Assembly: GCA_037975125.1 (NCBI GenBank)
Contig: CM075850.1
Span: forward strand, 70,971,890 to 71,035,889
DNA from: Latrodectus hesperus
Taxonomy: Eukaryota > Arthropoda > Arachnida > Araneae > Theridiidae
Direction of reading: 5' to 3'
DNA length: 64,000 bases
Positions 12,077-23,991 of this stretch are shown in pieces; position 1 is the stretch's first letter; every line of letters begins with the position of its first letter. The notes beneath the pieces are model-generated. The model searched no databases, had not been told where the DNA came from, and saw only the letters and a program-made list of their open reading frames with translations. Position numbers and translations under genes: made by a program.

Positions 12077-12117
12077 GTTTAGAGAGAACGGATTATAAAA
12101 ATCCGTTCTCTCTAAAC
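12077..12117. repeat. Perfect stem-loop, 18-bp arms
   Basis: Arms at 12077-12094 (gtttagagagaacggatt) and 12100-12117 are perfectly complementary around a 5-nt loop (ataaa). The arms are not AT-only, so this is unlikely to be a compositional accident. Confidence 0.93.
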
Positions 12118-14999
12118 CTAGTTAGTATTTTTCTACTAGATTCCATAAAATTCTTCTACAAAAAATAGTTGATTATTTGAAATTCAGAAATTTAAATGGC
12201 AATCATATTTTACAAGCTTTATAGTTATTCTAATATTTACGTGAATATAAGTGAATAATAATTGCTGACGTTACATTTTAAAATTAAAGCCGATAAAACA
12301 TCGAAATAGATAATCAATTGTTCATCTGTTTGAATTTATATACACATGATAACGTTTTTTCTTTATTTTTTTATTTTATTATTTTTTAAATCAGATTAAC
12401 GCATTCTTTTTTTGATTTCTTATTTGGGAAATACATGTCGTTTTCATTTAAAAGAAACTGAAGTTTTTAAGAAAATATTTATTGAAATAGTTTTTTCTAC
12501 GAATTTATTTTCTAGGTTTAGTTTTTTTACTGATATTCAGCTACTATTGAAAACACCAATTAAAATTATTTTATATTGTCAAATATTTTCTAATTATTCC
12601 GATATTCTTTTGCAAAATCGAACAATTTATCTAATCTTATCATAAATATTAATAAAAATGTAAAATAGTCATAAAATATTTCAAATATTAAAAATTGTCT
12701 AAATCTCTCAAATCATAAAATTAATAAGAACAAAATTCAATTTAATTAGTACCAAAAAGTCTTTATTGAAATTGAATTCTAAAACTGTCAAAAGTAAACT
12801 AAATGTAAAAATGATATTTTTTTCTCAAAAACACTGCATAATTTTAATAAAAAACTATACAAGAATTTTACAATTAGACATATATATTCATGCTATTTAA
12901 CTATAGGAATGCATTACAAATTTTCCTAATAGTCAATAAATGAGTATATTGCAATTTTGTGAGTGAATCACTTTTCACCCCATTAGCAGTATAAAAATAT
13001 TTTTAAATTTCATTTTGAGAACTTTTCACAAAGTGTGAAATTAGTTAATTTTAACAAACTTGTATTTGCATATTGTAGCCCACACAGCCAAAAAGCAATG
13101 ATATTTCGATACTTCTATAAAAATGATATTAATTTCATTAAATAAAAACAAGAATTTTAATTCAAATCTTTATTTATATAATGAAATTCGCATAAATCAT
13201 CAATTAAAAGCATTTAAATTTTTAATAAAAACCATTTTCTTGGATTGTAGATAACATGTCTTTGTTAAAAATTTTAATTGAAGCATTTAATGATTTTTTT
13301 AATTAAATATTCTGGATATTCCAATTTTAGAAAAGTCTTGATTTTTTTAATATCGAATATTTAATATGGAATTTTTAAAATAAAAACTCGAACATTCGAT
13401 AATTGTTATAATCTAAAGATGGTACTTTTCTTAATTTGTAAAACCAATAATTTTTCTCGTCATTCATTGGTCAAACTAATTTTCTTCAATCCCAAAAACT
13501 TTTAGAATTCTATAAAAATTTGTAGAAGAAATTTGAATTTTGTATCTCATTCAACATGATCAAATAATTCAGTTTTTTTAAATCAATTTTTGTTTTTGAG
13601 CAGAAAGAAAGAAGAAATTCTATATTCCAGCTTTATGCAAAATCCTGTAACAAGATACTGCAATAAAAAATATTCTCGATTACTAAAGTTAATTATTAAA
13701 TAGACATTGAATGCTAGAATAATGTGACAGATTTTCAATCTGTACCTTTAACAAATACATTTTATAACACAAATTCATACTTTTATTACTAAAAAAGAGT
13801 AATAAAAATGATAAATTCAGCGTCTGTCTAAGGAATACTCCAGTCAATAAGTTTACTGTACATGGGTTCAGTTCCTACTTCTAACACAGATGCTATTTTC
13901 GGTTTTAAATATTTTTGAAATTAGTATATGACTAGTTCGATTAACATTTTTAAACAAAAGTGAGCGTAGAAAATGAGCAGAGAACCAAAGGAATTAAAAT
14001 CCTCTTATAACTTGAAGAACACGTGTAAAGAATATTGAATTTAAATCCAAGAATGCGTATTGTGAATTACAATATTAAATACATCTTAATAGGTAAATAT
14101 TTCAAGGAATTTTTTCAAGAAAAGAAATATCAAGAATTGAAGAAAATTTATGTCAGTTTTACAATGGCTACATTGCAAGATCCTTGTATTTATTCGTTTA
14201 CTAGAATTTGCATACAATAAACAGTGTTATTTCAGTAAATAGAGAATTTTTCATTTTTATAACAGTTTTACATAAAGATATATTTTGACAAAGAATATTG
14301 AAGTCACAAAGAGCCAGAAGAAACTCGGTAATCTTTGTTTCATGCAAAGCAAAAACTTTATTTATAACTTTATACAAAATATTCAAGTATTGTAGCATAT
14401 GTTTTTAAGATAATATTCACACACGAAGCTCTACAAAAGAAACCGCTGTTCTCGTAGTTTATTTGTAATATTTTAAAAGAAATTATTAAAATGATATTAA
14501 TAAGCTATTTAACATATATTTAAAATCATTTTCTATCGTTATTAAAATAAACCACTTCTGAATATATGATAGTAAATAAAATGACTTAAAGAACTATGTA
14601 TGCATATAAAAATGAATTAAATGTATTTAATTAGCAACTTAGATGTAAAATTTTATTGTATCAAATAATTATTTACATTGGAAAGTATCAGAGCTTTTAA
14701 CTTCTGTTTGTCTAGGTTTTTTCTACAAAAAATAGAAAGCTTCAAAATTCAACAAATGAAAATTATATAAATTTTTTTACATTAAAATAAATATTATAAG
14801 TGTTACTAAACAAGAGCTGGACAATTCTTAGCAAAATAACCGCGTTTCGATAAATGATAATATTTTATGTTAAACGAATAAAATAATTATGATACTAAAT
14901 TAAATAACATTTTAACTGGGGAAAGATTGTTCGCATTTTTTTATAAATCAAAAATTTTATAAAAAGAGTAACATATAATATGAAACAATTTAAAGCAAA

Positions 15000-15007
<8 letters not shown>
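12118..15007. other. AT-rich non-coding DNA
   Basis: No supported gene or repeat. The open frames are AT-rich and lack motifs. Confidence 0.5.

Positions 15008-15096
<89 letters not shown>
15008..15096. repeat. Compound (AT)n-(TG)n-(AT)n microsatellite
   Basis: About 27 AT units to 15062 are followed by about 12 TG units to 15086 and then a short AT run. Alternating purine-pyrimidine stretches of this kind can adopt Z-DNA (known property; not shown here). Confidence 0.95.
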
Positions 15097-18000
15097 TACA
15101 AGAGGCTTTCTATTTAAAAGTAAATTATTAACATATCTTTATTTCTTAAAATTTCTAATTTAAATTATTCTATTGCTTGCTTTCAAAGAAATAACATGAC
15201 GTGACAATTATTACAACAATTAATATGAAATTTATTTTTAATAGAAGACAAAGATAAGAAATATCAGAACCATTCATGCTCGAAAACAATGCTTTAATAG
15301 TAAATGAAGGAATTAATCTTTTAACAGATATATATTTAGAGCAAAAACACGAAGAGATTTGTTTAATCCTGTCGCGCGTCGCGCCATTTAACCTATTAAG
15401 AACTTTCGAAGACAAGAATTGTCAACACTTTCTTCCGTGTCTTCCCTTTTCACATTCTGCTCACCTAATTAATACTGCGTCCACCCATCCGTACTCTCAT
15501 TCCTTTGTTTTCTAGTTTCTCGCATTTCACGCTCGGCGAACTGCAAAATTCTTACCATTGACGTTCTTACATTGTCACACCTAATCAGTCGCGATGAACT
15601 TATCACATTTAGCAAGCATGTGAAAGATTTTGTATCGTTATAAATGCATTTTTGCTTTAAAGTTTACGTAATGTATAATTTTTTTGGCCTCAAATATGAA
15701 ATTTCTTCGTCTAATTATCTTTGTGTACCAGGTAATATAATATATTGAGATCATGCTTAAATATTTTTGATATACCATATCACAATATCATGAGCATTCT
15801 GAGCCAAATACAATTTCAAAAATATATAAATAATTTTAAGATAAATCATGGAATTTAATTTTGTTTTTGATTGTATATTTTCCAATCAAGTAAGAGGTGC
15901 TGCAGAAGTGATCAGTTGCAAGAATTAACTAACCTACTTTTATTGGCTTGGCGCTTTTTTTTATTATTTATTTTTTTAAATTATTATATTATTTTATTTT
16001 TTTATTTTACATTTCAGAAAAAAAATCTGCATTTTTCGAAAAATTTATTGACAACTTTTCAAAAATGCTGTTGTAGCCTAACAGAGAGAGAGTCGTTGTT
16101 TTCGCGACCGAAAGGTATGGGGGTTCTGTACCTGACCCAGCAGAAGACCATATACTGAAACGACTTAGTCATGTTCAAAGTTTCGTAAACTCCAATTTCC
16201 TATCACTGGTATGTCGTGGTGTGGAGAGATTCAACTCAGATGTTGATTTTGCCACTTCATTGCCTTTCATATTTAAGAGGCGGTTTGCTATGATTTGATA
16301 TACATAACTCTACAGAAATAAATTCCCTGAATCATTTTGTAATAACCTAGCCTATTTTCCGAACTCACCTGTAATCTGCTTGAATAATTTTGCAATAGTC
16401 GTAAGATTTTATAAATATAAAATTATTTTTTACCCATATGGTGTCATTATTACTAGTTTTAAATATAAACTAAACAATTAATAAGCCTTTGATTCTCTAA
16501 GAGTCTTTAATTTCACGTTTTTAAAATTAATGATGATAATTTTAGTTACAATAAACGGATGATAGCATTCAGGAAACATAATCAAAATATTTTATAAGTG
16601 CTTATAAAATCATGGAATACTGAAAACAAATTTATTATCAAGCATTAATCTAATTCTTTTAAGATATTTGATATTTGAGATTCTTTTTTAGTTATTAATA
16701 AAAATATATTACAAAGCATAAAAAATTATGTATAGTTAAATCTGTCTTCATTTTTATAGCATCGCCTGAAGTTTATATCCTCAACATGTGTTTGATGAAA
16801 ATCCTATTGAGTTGTGCTATTATTTAGTTATTCATAAACATAAAATATTATAAAAGGATTAATGCAATTAACGAAGATAAAAATATTACTCCTCATATTC
16901 AATTCGCTATTTGTTTCATATAAGGTATTCACGATTACAGTAATCATTACCTAAACGTGATGGCTGAGATATTCTTCCTTTAAGTCTGCATTTTCACTTT
17001 CACAAACATCGATGCCTCTAAACTTTCCAAGGACGTTTACCCAGTTCTCCCACTCAAAGAACAAATGTCAAGTTAATGATCCAATTTAGCGAACTTTCAA
17101 CTCAGCAAACGGATTACTTACAACATTTTACCTGCCTACATGAGGAGGCACATTCCAGTCTGCATAGAAAACATTTCTATTTTCATAGATCCTTAGCCTC
17201 ACGCGATGCCGTCTCGGTAAATCTTCGCCAACGCGTTTTTACAATTATTTTGAAACACTTTCTTTCAAAAAAATTGCTGAAGGTATCGATTTTATATTTC
17301 AATGCTGGTTAATTAGTCATTTAAAAAAAACATTAAACATACTGAGTATCAAATGAGAATATAAAATGAACTAAAAGAACAGCATATGTATTTATATTCT
17401 AGATACTTGGATGTTATGCGCTCAGGTATTAGTTAATGTATTGTGGCTAATAATGAAATTTTGGTTTCGACTTTCTTGTCAAATATTGTGCAGTGGAAAA
17501 CTTTCTGTTGAATATAATTTGATGTTCCTCTAGATCCGAATTTTCTAACAGCTTGATGTACTTAAATTTTTATTTTGAATTTAATGAGCCAATTTATAAT
17601 TTTTATTAAGAACCTCCTGTTGCAATGAAAAACAGTTTAATTGAGAAGCTCTATACATGTTAAGTATGCAGGGATAAAAATTATTTTAAAAAAATTGCGT
17701 TGTGTGCAATAAAATTGATGGCAGCCCATGTTGATCTTATTATTTGATTGCACTTAAAATTTGTTAGGTAGCATTCTTTGGATGGGGGATGTGTCTTTGA
17801 CCATATAAAAAATTCGTTACGCAGCTTCTGGGCTAATATTACACTAATATTTATATTTTCACAATCATTTACCTTCCAATAAAAGTTACATTCCTACTGC
17901 ATTGAAAACTAACATGAAAGTATTTCTTAGTATCTGTTAGGCTGTGCGGCTGTGCGTATAGGCAAAGCAATGCACAAGCTATCGATTTCACCTGAGAACA

Positions 18001-18939
18001 TTATAAGCACATATTTTGGCTAACATTGGCATTTGATTTCTTGCAAAAACTATTTTAGAATAAGACAACAACATGTAAAAAATATATTACAATTATATAG
18101 TGTAATTATGATATTCTATAAACCTCGTTGCTTTATAGAATCAATCATGTAATAAAAAGTATTTGTAGAGATTTTTTATATCCATATTATATTTATTTAG
18201 AATGAGCCTCTCACAGACAGTAAAATAAATACTAGGTATAATTAAAATTTTTTGACAAATTCCTGTATATTTCCTGAGATAGATTTGTCTATAGAAAAGT
18301 ATCAGCTATCCACAAACAATTCGATAAAACAAACCACAAACAAAGTTAAATGAGTGAAAGGTCGCAACTATTTTCCCCACTGTCATTATTATTTGGACGT
18401 TTTTTCATATTAGAACAGAATTGAGCATTCAAAATTTCACTCAGAAATGTAGGTTTTGATCAATAACTCACATGGTGCTTATACATTCTATGCGTAGTTT
18501 TATTTGTTGTGCAAAAAAGAATATAATTATTAAGAATGGTAATTAGGTAATAACTTAATGAAATGCTAAAGAAGTAAGCAAAGAAGTAAATTACAAATAT
18601 TTGCAATAAGATTTTAATTGTTTTTCACATTCATTTTTCTGTGGATTGAAAATGTTACAAGGGAAATAAAGGTTACAACACCAGCGCCTGTTTAAATACA
18701 TTTGCAAATTAGTAAAACAGTTATTTATTATTTGATTATCTTCATTATGAAGAATTTAAATAACGTGACAACTATATTTATGATTACATTTGAATTTTTT
18801 ACAGAATAATGAAACTTTCCATACATGACTATAAATTATATATTCGTGTTAAAACATTTTTATATTTAATAACTACTTTGTTAAGTTATCCTTTTTTGCG
18901 TGTATTTAGCGATGATTATTTGTTGTACCACAAATTTAC
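15097..18939. other. Non-coding DNA with GC-richer islands
   Basis: Islands at about 15360-15600, 16080-16330 and 16980-17240 carry more CpG than their surroundings. The first contains tcgcgcgtcgcgcc. A frame at 17076-17312 (+) is open for 78 codons without recognisable content. On the minus strand a possible donor (GGCAG|GTAAAATG) lies in the third island. They could be alternative promoters or exons of the minus-strand gene or enhancers, but I cannot show it. Confidence 0.3.
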
Positions 18940-18940
18940 G

Positions 18941-19320
18941 GCCTTGGTAGCCTAGTGGTTAGGGTATCGGCCTTATATCTGGAAGGATGGGGTTCGATTC
19001 CCAATGCCGCTAAAGACCCACCGAGTACATGCGATATACGTACTCGTTAAATCTGTGGAATCGAAAGTCCTGTGGTCGGTTGTTGAACAATTACCATGAG
19101 TGCAATGTCTAGAGAAAATCTACTCCATTTTCAGATCAATGTCAAAATTAAGGGAGGGGATCCTCTGGTGCTGCGATCTATCGGAGGATTTGAATAGCAA
19201 AGTCGTACTTTCACCTTCGTGGTGTTCTGATTAAACGAAAGACGCTCCCAATTGATTTAAATTCACATAGTCAAGGCGTAGCGAGCTTGGCTTGTCCAAG
19301 TGTCATAAGTAACAATAAAA
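18941..19320 (+). mobile_element. tRNA-derived SINE, family 1
   Basis: A tRNA-like head begins ggccttggtagcctagtgg. It contains an A-box (tagcctagtggttagggtat) and a perfect B-box (ggttcgattcc) at the spacing of a Pol III tRNA promoter. A body of about 300 nt unrelated to tRNA follows, ending in an A-rich aacaataaaag tail. The length (about 380 nt) and head-body-tail layout fit a SINE rather than a functional tRNA: the acceptor ends do not pair and the head runs straight into the body. Confidence 0.8.
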
Positions 19321-21285
19321 GTACATCTTCTAATCAGGGCATTAACGCAAATATTCATCCATGAGGTGCAATAAACTACAGTTAATTTGACATCTTTCTT
19401 GATATGTATCAATCAGTATTTCGAAAGAATTTAGCAAAACAGTTGCTTAATGGAAATGTATAAAGTTGCTGATATGTAAACTTACCTTTTTTATCGTCTG
19501 TTCGCACAGTAATTTAGCATCATTGCAATAAATGTGAGGTTCTTATAAATTGTTTTACGCAATATTACTTAACTATATATAATTCCTGAAATATATCTTC
19601 TCATTGATTGTAATGCTCTTAAGTTATAGGAAATAATAAAATTTGCTGCAGGTCACGATTTAACTTTAAGTTTTTGTAGGAAAGCTCACTAATGGTAATG
19701 TTCCTTAGTTGGAAGTAATAATCTTTTAAAAATGCTTCATTGCTACGTCTTTAATAAATATTTCGCTAAAGATACTGCTCCTATGCAAACCTAAGTTGAA
19801 TAGAAAGAAAAAGGCAGGACATAAAGAAATAACACGTATTTTCAAACCCATGTTCCTAAAGCGTTTATTCAGTAATAAGTGGAAAGTAAATAAAAATGAC
19901 TAACATTAATTTACGCTTAAAATGAATTCTAATGGGTTATGATTTTAAGACTGCAAAAAATCTGTCTTAGTAAAATTTTGTTCATTTAACTTAAAAGAAA
20001 AGTAAAGTGGATAAATTAAAGTTAATCATAAAAATTTTTGATAGCAAAGTTAATATCAATGGTGAATAAGCAATGTATGTGTAGCTTTTCATGCAAATTA
20101 AATTAATTAATTAACTTTTTAAAAATTATTTTTACTTCTATGCCTTTCCTTAAAAGCATTTCATAAATACTTGGATACCTTTATATAAAATCTATATACT
20201 TTTCATTAATAATACTTTACGCTTACAAATACAGAACTCCTAAATGCATGCCTTAAATTCTCAGGTATGTTATCCATTTTCTAAAAGCCTCGACTTTCTT
20301 TTGCTCTTTTGTATCTTTTAAAAAATATTTACTATTTTCAGTTAAGAGCATGTAAATTACTATCTATAACGCTTACTAATTTACATTTTATGGATCATAA
20401 TGTGATTGTCTGTGTTTCCGGAATTTTACTTGCCATGCCATATTTCAAGGCCATATTCACAACTTTTGCTTGTGTTTCTTAGGACATAGAATTCAGAGAG
20501 TAAAATTTTCGTTGTTTGCGGTATCAATAGATGCATGTAGTTTATCAGTAAAAATTATTTTCCATGGCATGAAATTTTTTATTGTTGTTTAAGAAAGGTC
20601 TTTGATATTGCCAAATTTTTCTTGGTATGCGTATTTCTAATGATTTATGGAAACAAATAACAGGAACATGTTTAAAAAAATCAAAATCCTTCTATGTTTG
20701 ATACTTTGATCAACGTATCATTGGTTGTAGAATGTTTCAAATAAAATACCATCTTGGTTATAGTGAATAGATTAAATATTTAAAACTGTGTATTTCATTC
20801 TGCTGGTGCATACTAAATTAAAGAGAGAGCAATAGTTCAAATGTCGATTTCGCTATCCTTAGTAACTTATATAAACCTAAATACAATCACAACCAAATAA
20901 ATCGAGTTTTACTTAAAATTGCACCTAAGCTGCACCACTGTTTCATCATGTAGCTCTAACGTGATGTAAGTGTAACAAGCTATCAGATAGAATTATACAT
21001 CATTAGAAAATCACCAAAAATACAACTAAAGTTTCTATGGAAAGAACAAAATTTGTATTTTCAAAATAAAAGTTACTGATTATTTAATAAAATACAAAAC
21101 TGGCTAATATTTTCATGTTACTTCACCGCTTTTTATTACAGATAGTCCGTAAATCTGAAAAACTGATAATTATTTCTTAGTGTAGTAATTTTTGATTCCC
21201 ACTAATCGTACATATTTTATAAGATATTTTAAAAATTTTAGAGCACGTGAATATAAAATGATTAATAGCTATAATCGACTTCTCT
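19321..21285. other. AT-rich non-coding DNA
   Basis: Nothing recognisable on either strand. Confidence 0.5.
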
Positions 21286-21299
21286 CTTTCTCCCAATAA

Positions 21300-21480
21300 G
21301 AGCTGGTAGCCGAATGGTTAGCGCTCTTGCCTTCGGTTCAACAGTTCGTGGGTTCGAATCCCACCTTGGGCATATGGATGTTTGTAGTGGTTCGGAATCC
21401 ACTTTAAGCCGTAAGTCCCTGTCTAATTACCCCTCGTGTGCAAAAAATGACCGTTGAGCGACAAACAAACCAAACCAAAC
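21300..21480 (+). mobile_element. tRNA-derived SINE, family 2
   Basis: The head contains tagccgaatggttagcgc (A-box) and a perfect B-box (gggttcgaatccc). A short body with gtggttcggaatccact follows, then an acaaacaaaccaaacc tail. It is flanked by near-identical 14-bp direct repeats (21286-21299 and 21481-21494; ctttctcccaataa with one mismatch), as expected for LINE-mediated insertion. It is about 181 bp and relatively young by the quality of its target duplication. Confidence 0.88.
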
Positions 21481-21494
21481 CTTTCTCTCAATAA

Positions 21495-22706
21495 ATTTAA
21501 GTCATTAATTCTTACATATTATTCTTATCTTTGTTTTTTTTTATATTGCATTTAAATAGTCAACAGATTATACCAGAAAATATAACTACAATTCTTTTTA
21601 AATTATGTGATAATCAATCTGATTTTTATAGTTAAATCATAAATATAAAAATAATTATCACATTATTTAATAACATAATATATTTGATAATAGTATTCTT
21701 TAATTGTAAATATGAGTTTAATTGATTTTAGTATAAGTTTATTTAAGGCAAATTTTCTAGAATAAAGAAAATATTTTTCCTTTGTATTATTTGGAAAACA
21801 TAAAAAATGCGATATTGCTTTCCTAATAGATAATTTCAGTGTTCTTCTTAAAATTGAATTAAGTCTTTTATTGTTTTCCTTACTTATATAATTTTATTAT
21901 TTTTCTATAAATTAAATATAAATAATCTTTTGCTTTTTCATTTCATGACAAAAAATGTATTTGTAGGCGGCGAGTATTAAAAAATAAAACATATTGTTTG
22001 CTTTTTAGAAGTTAATATCTTCATTAAATATATGAGTGATTTAAATAAAATTAAGGCCTTACATTTTATTGATTGTGTGCAATAATATATTCTCATATTT
22101 TCATAAATTCTTAAAATATATTAATAATAATTCTACAATTTTAATAAAGAGACATTTCCCTTTTACGAATCTTTCTGAATTTATCTCGTTTAAATAAGCT
22201 TAAATAATTAGAATCATTCAAATTTGTTATTGGTATATGTTGATGTAAATAATGTAACACTATAACTTTTGCAATTATAATCCTTATTTAATTTTACATT
22301 ATTAGAAAATCAATTTCTCATAAACTCTCTCTCAGTTTAAAAATGAAAACATTTTATAACAGGAATAATAAATGTCAAAAACAGACAAAAAATTAAACAT
22401 TCGATGCATAAATTATACAATCTGAATGGAACATGGAAGTTTTTAATTATATAAATTTAAGCTTCATTTGTATAAAATTCAAATGTAAATTTTCTTTCTA
22501 GCTTTGTTAAAAATTATATAAAATAAATAACTTAATTTTCATGAGCTAAAATAACATTATATTCCCATATTAATAAAACGAAAAACTTTATTACTGATAT
22601 ATAAATAAAATGGTTGCCAAATAAAATGCAAAATATTTCAATGGGGAAGAAAACGATCATCATAAAGTGAACGACTTTCAAAGATCAAAAAGATATTTTC
22701 TCTTAC
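21495..22706. other. AT-rich non-coding DNA
   Basis: No gene or repeat is supported. This is the intron side of the donor at 22706 if the minus-strand promoter is real. Confidence 0.5.
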
Positions 22707-22795
22707 CTGTGCCTCGAGAAGACCGAATCCTTTTTACTTGCGCTGAGGAAAAACCGCGCGTCCCAAATTAAAACGAGAATTACTTCGAAGAAGGG
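22707..22795 (-). other. Probable first exon of a minus-strand gene
   Basis: Read on the minus strand, the segment ends GAGGCACAG|GTAAGAG, a near-consensus splice donor, and lies just downstream of a CpG-rich promoter-like region. A frame beginning ATGCCCTTCTTC at about 22797 stays open to the donor, leaving phase 2. That does not match the phase-1 entry of the exon at 2762-2887, so either this exon is non-coding or another exon lies between. The start point is uncertain. Confidence 0.5.
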
Positions 22796-22990
22796 CATGG
22801 CAACAACATGAGTCTTGCGCATGCGCGGGAGACAAGAAAAAAACTACACCAATAGGTTGACAAAATAGGCCACTTTCGCTTCTTGTCCTGCTTCTTAACG
22901 GTAAAAACTGCGTCAGAATGCCCGTCCATCAGTCTTATTAAGTGATTCTGATACCATAACACTCTAATGAATGCGAGTGGAAATGAATTC
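22796..22990 (-). promoter_or_regulatory. CpG-containing promoter with NRF1-type palindrome
   Basis: A local GC/CpG island in an AT-rich region contains tgcgcatgcgcg at 22816-22827, the classic NRF1 (alpha-Pal) site, and a ccaat box at 22849-22853. A splice donor follows 110 nt downstream on the minus strand. NRF1 plus CCAAT upstream of the first donor is a common housekeeping-promoter layout in animals. Direction is inferred from the donor. A divergent + strand transcript cannot be excluded. Confidence 0.6.
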
Positions 22991-23600
22991 AGTAAATTAA
23001 TTTACGAATCAGAATTTAACGGAGAATGTATGCGTGACAAGATCGGCATATATATATTTTTTTTACGATAAGGTCACGTTTGATATTTTATCTTGGGTCA
23101 TATCCGCTATGAACTCCATGCAGATATAAAAACAAGTTATAAAATTTGCGGAAGAAGTGAAAGAATGACCTTTATCTGAAAAACAACGATGCTCACGATG
23201 ATTATAAGCCTTTTGGGGTTGATGAATATTAATAAGGCAATTAAATAATTTAACTTAATATGGATTACACAATAGTCACTGGAATTCCTTTAATTATCAA
23301 GCATAAAGTATAAAAGATATTTATTGAGTAAATTTACACTAGATGCCCTATAAGTAGTTATAGTTTATTCCAATATAAGCCATTAAAATTTGAACTTCAT
23401 CTTTCTTATAACAACATTCATAAAGAATATTTGAGCTTTATACTTGTGTGTGAGATTATTTCTATCGTGCTACAGCTAAACTGAAGGATATATGTGCTAA
23501 TATTTACAATAAAACAAGGATTAAAAATCCATAGAACGCACCCGGGGTGGGATGAAAAAATATATTATCTATAATTTATGTTTGTGTGTGTTAATATGGA
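22991..23600. other. AT-rich non-coding DNA upstream of the promoter
   Basis: No gene or repeat recognised. Confidence 0.5.
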
Positions 23601-23601
23601 A

Positions 23602-23690
23602 CAGTGGCGTAGTGAAGAGGGGGGGGGCAAGGGGGTCTATCGTGTCCCAGGCGCCGCTTTGAGAGGCGCGCCAAATAGTAGTTACGAACA
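23602..23690 (+). mobile_element. Possible terminus of a DNA transposon
   Basis: The segment starts cagtggcgtagtgaagag, has a G-run, and carries an inverted ggcgccgctttgagaggcgcgcc-like block. Ends of the type CAG-GGCGTAG followed by a G-run are typical of hAT-like elements. No matching inverted end was found in the next several kb, so this may be a solo end or a false resemblance. Confidence 0.35.
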
Positions 23691-23923
23691 TTTTTTCAGA
23701 AAAAATTAATTTCTTTTTAATTGAAATATCAATTTTATTCGGAGAAATATATTTTAAATTTAATCATTTTTGCTTCCTGCTGAAGAGCTTGCCATAAATG
23801 AAAATGTTTCTATTTTTATACTTCCATATTAACAAGTTAGTATAGTTTAGTTCGTATTAAAAAGTGTGTTCTTTTAATTGCGTTTTCCATTATCTTTTCT
23901 TACAGTTTTTTATACTTTGCTCA

Positions 23924-23991
23924 AAATTTGTGGTGCTTTATCATTATTTTGTATAGTAAATTTGTGGTGCTTTATCATTATTTCGTATAGT
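23924..23991. repeat. Tandem duplication, 34-bp unit x2
   Basis: The unit beginning aaatttgtggtgctttatca occurs twice in a row (23924-23957 and 23958-23991) with about one difference. It is a recent local duplication. Confidence 0.9.

Noticed and set aside
12412..12645. 77-codon + frame
   Set aside because: AT-driven composition (Phe, Ile, Lys, Leu), no splice sites, and no motif.
16080..16330. GC-richer segment with cgtggtgtggagag that looked repeat-like
   Set aside because: No Pol III boxes, ends, tail or second copy in the window, so it was left as unclassified non-coding DNA.
18941..19013. Functional tRNA gene
   Set aside because: The head has good A and B boxes but the acceptor ends do not pair, and it is continuous with a SINE body.
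21300..21375. Functional tRNA gene
   Set aside because: No paired acceptor stem at the right place. It is followed by SINE body and tail and enclosed by a target duplication.
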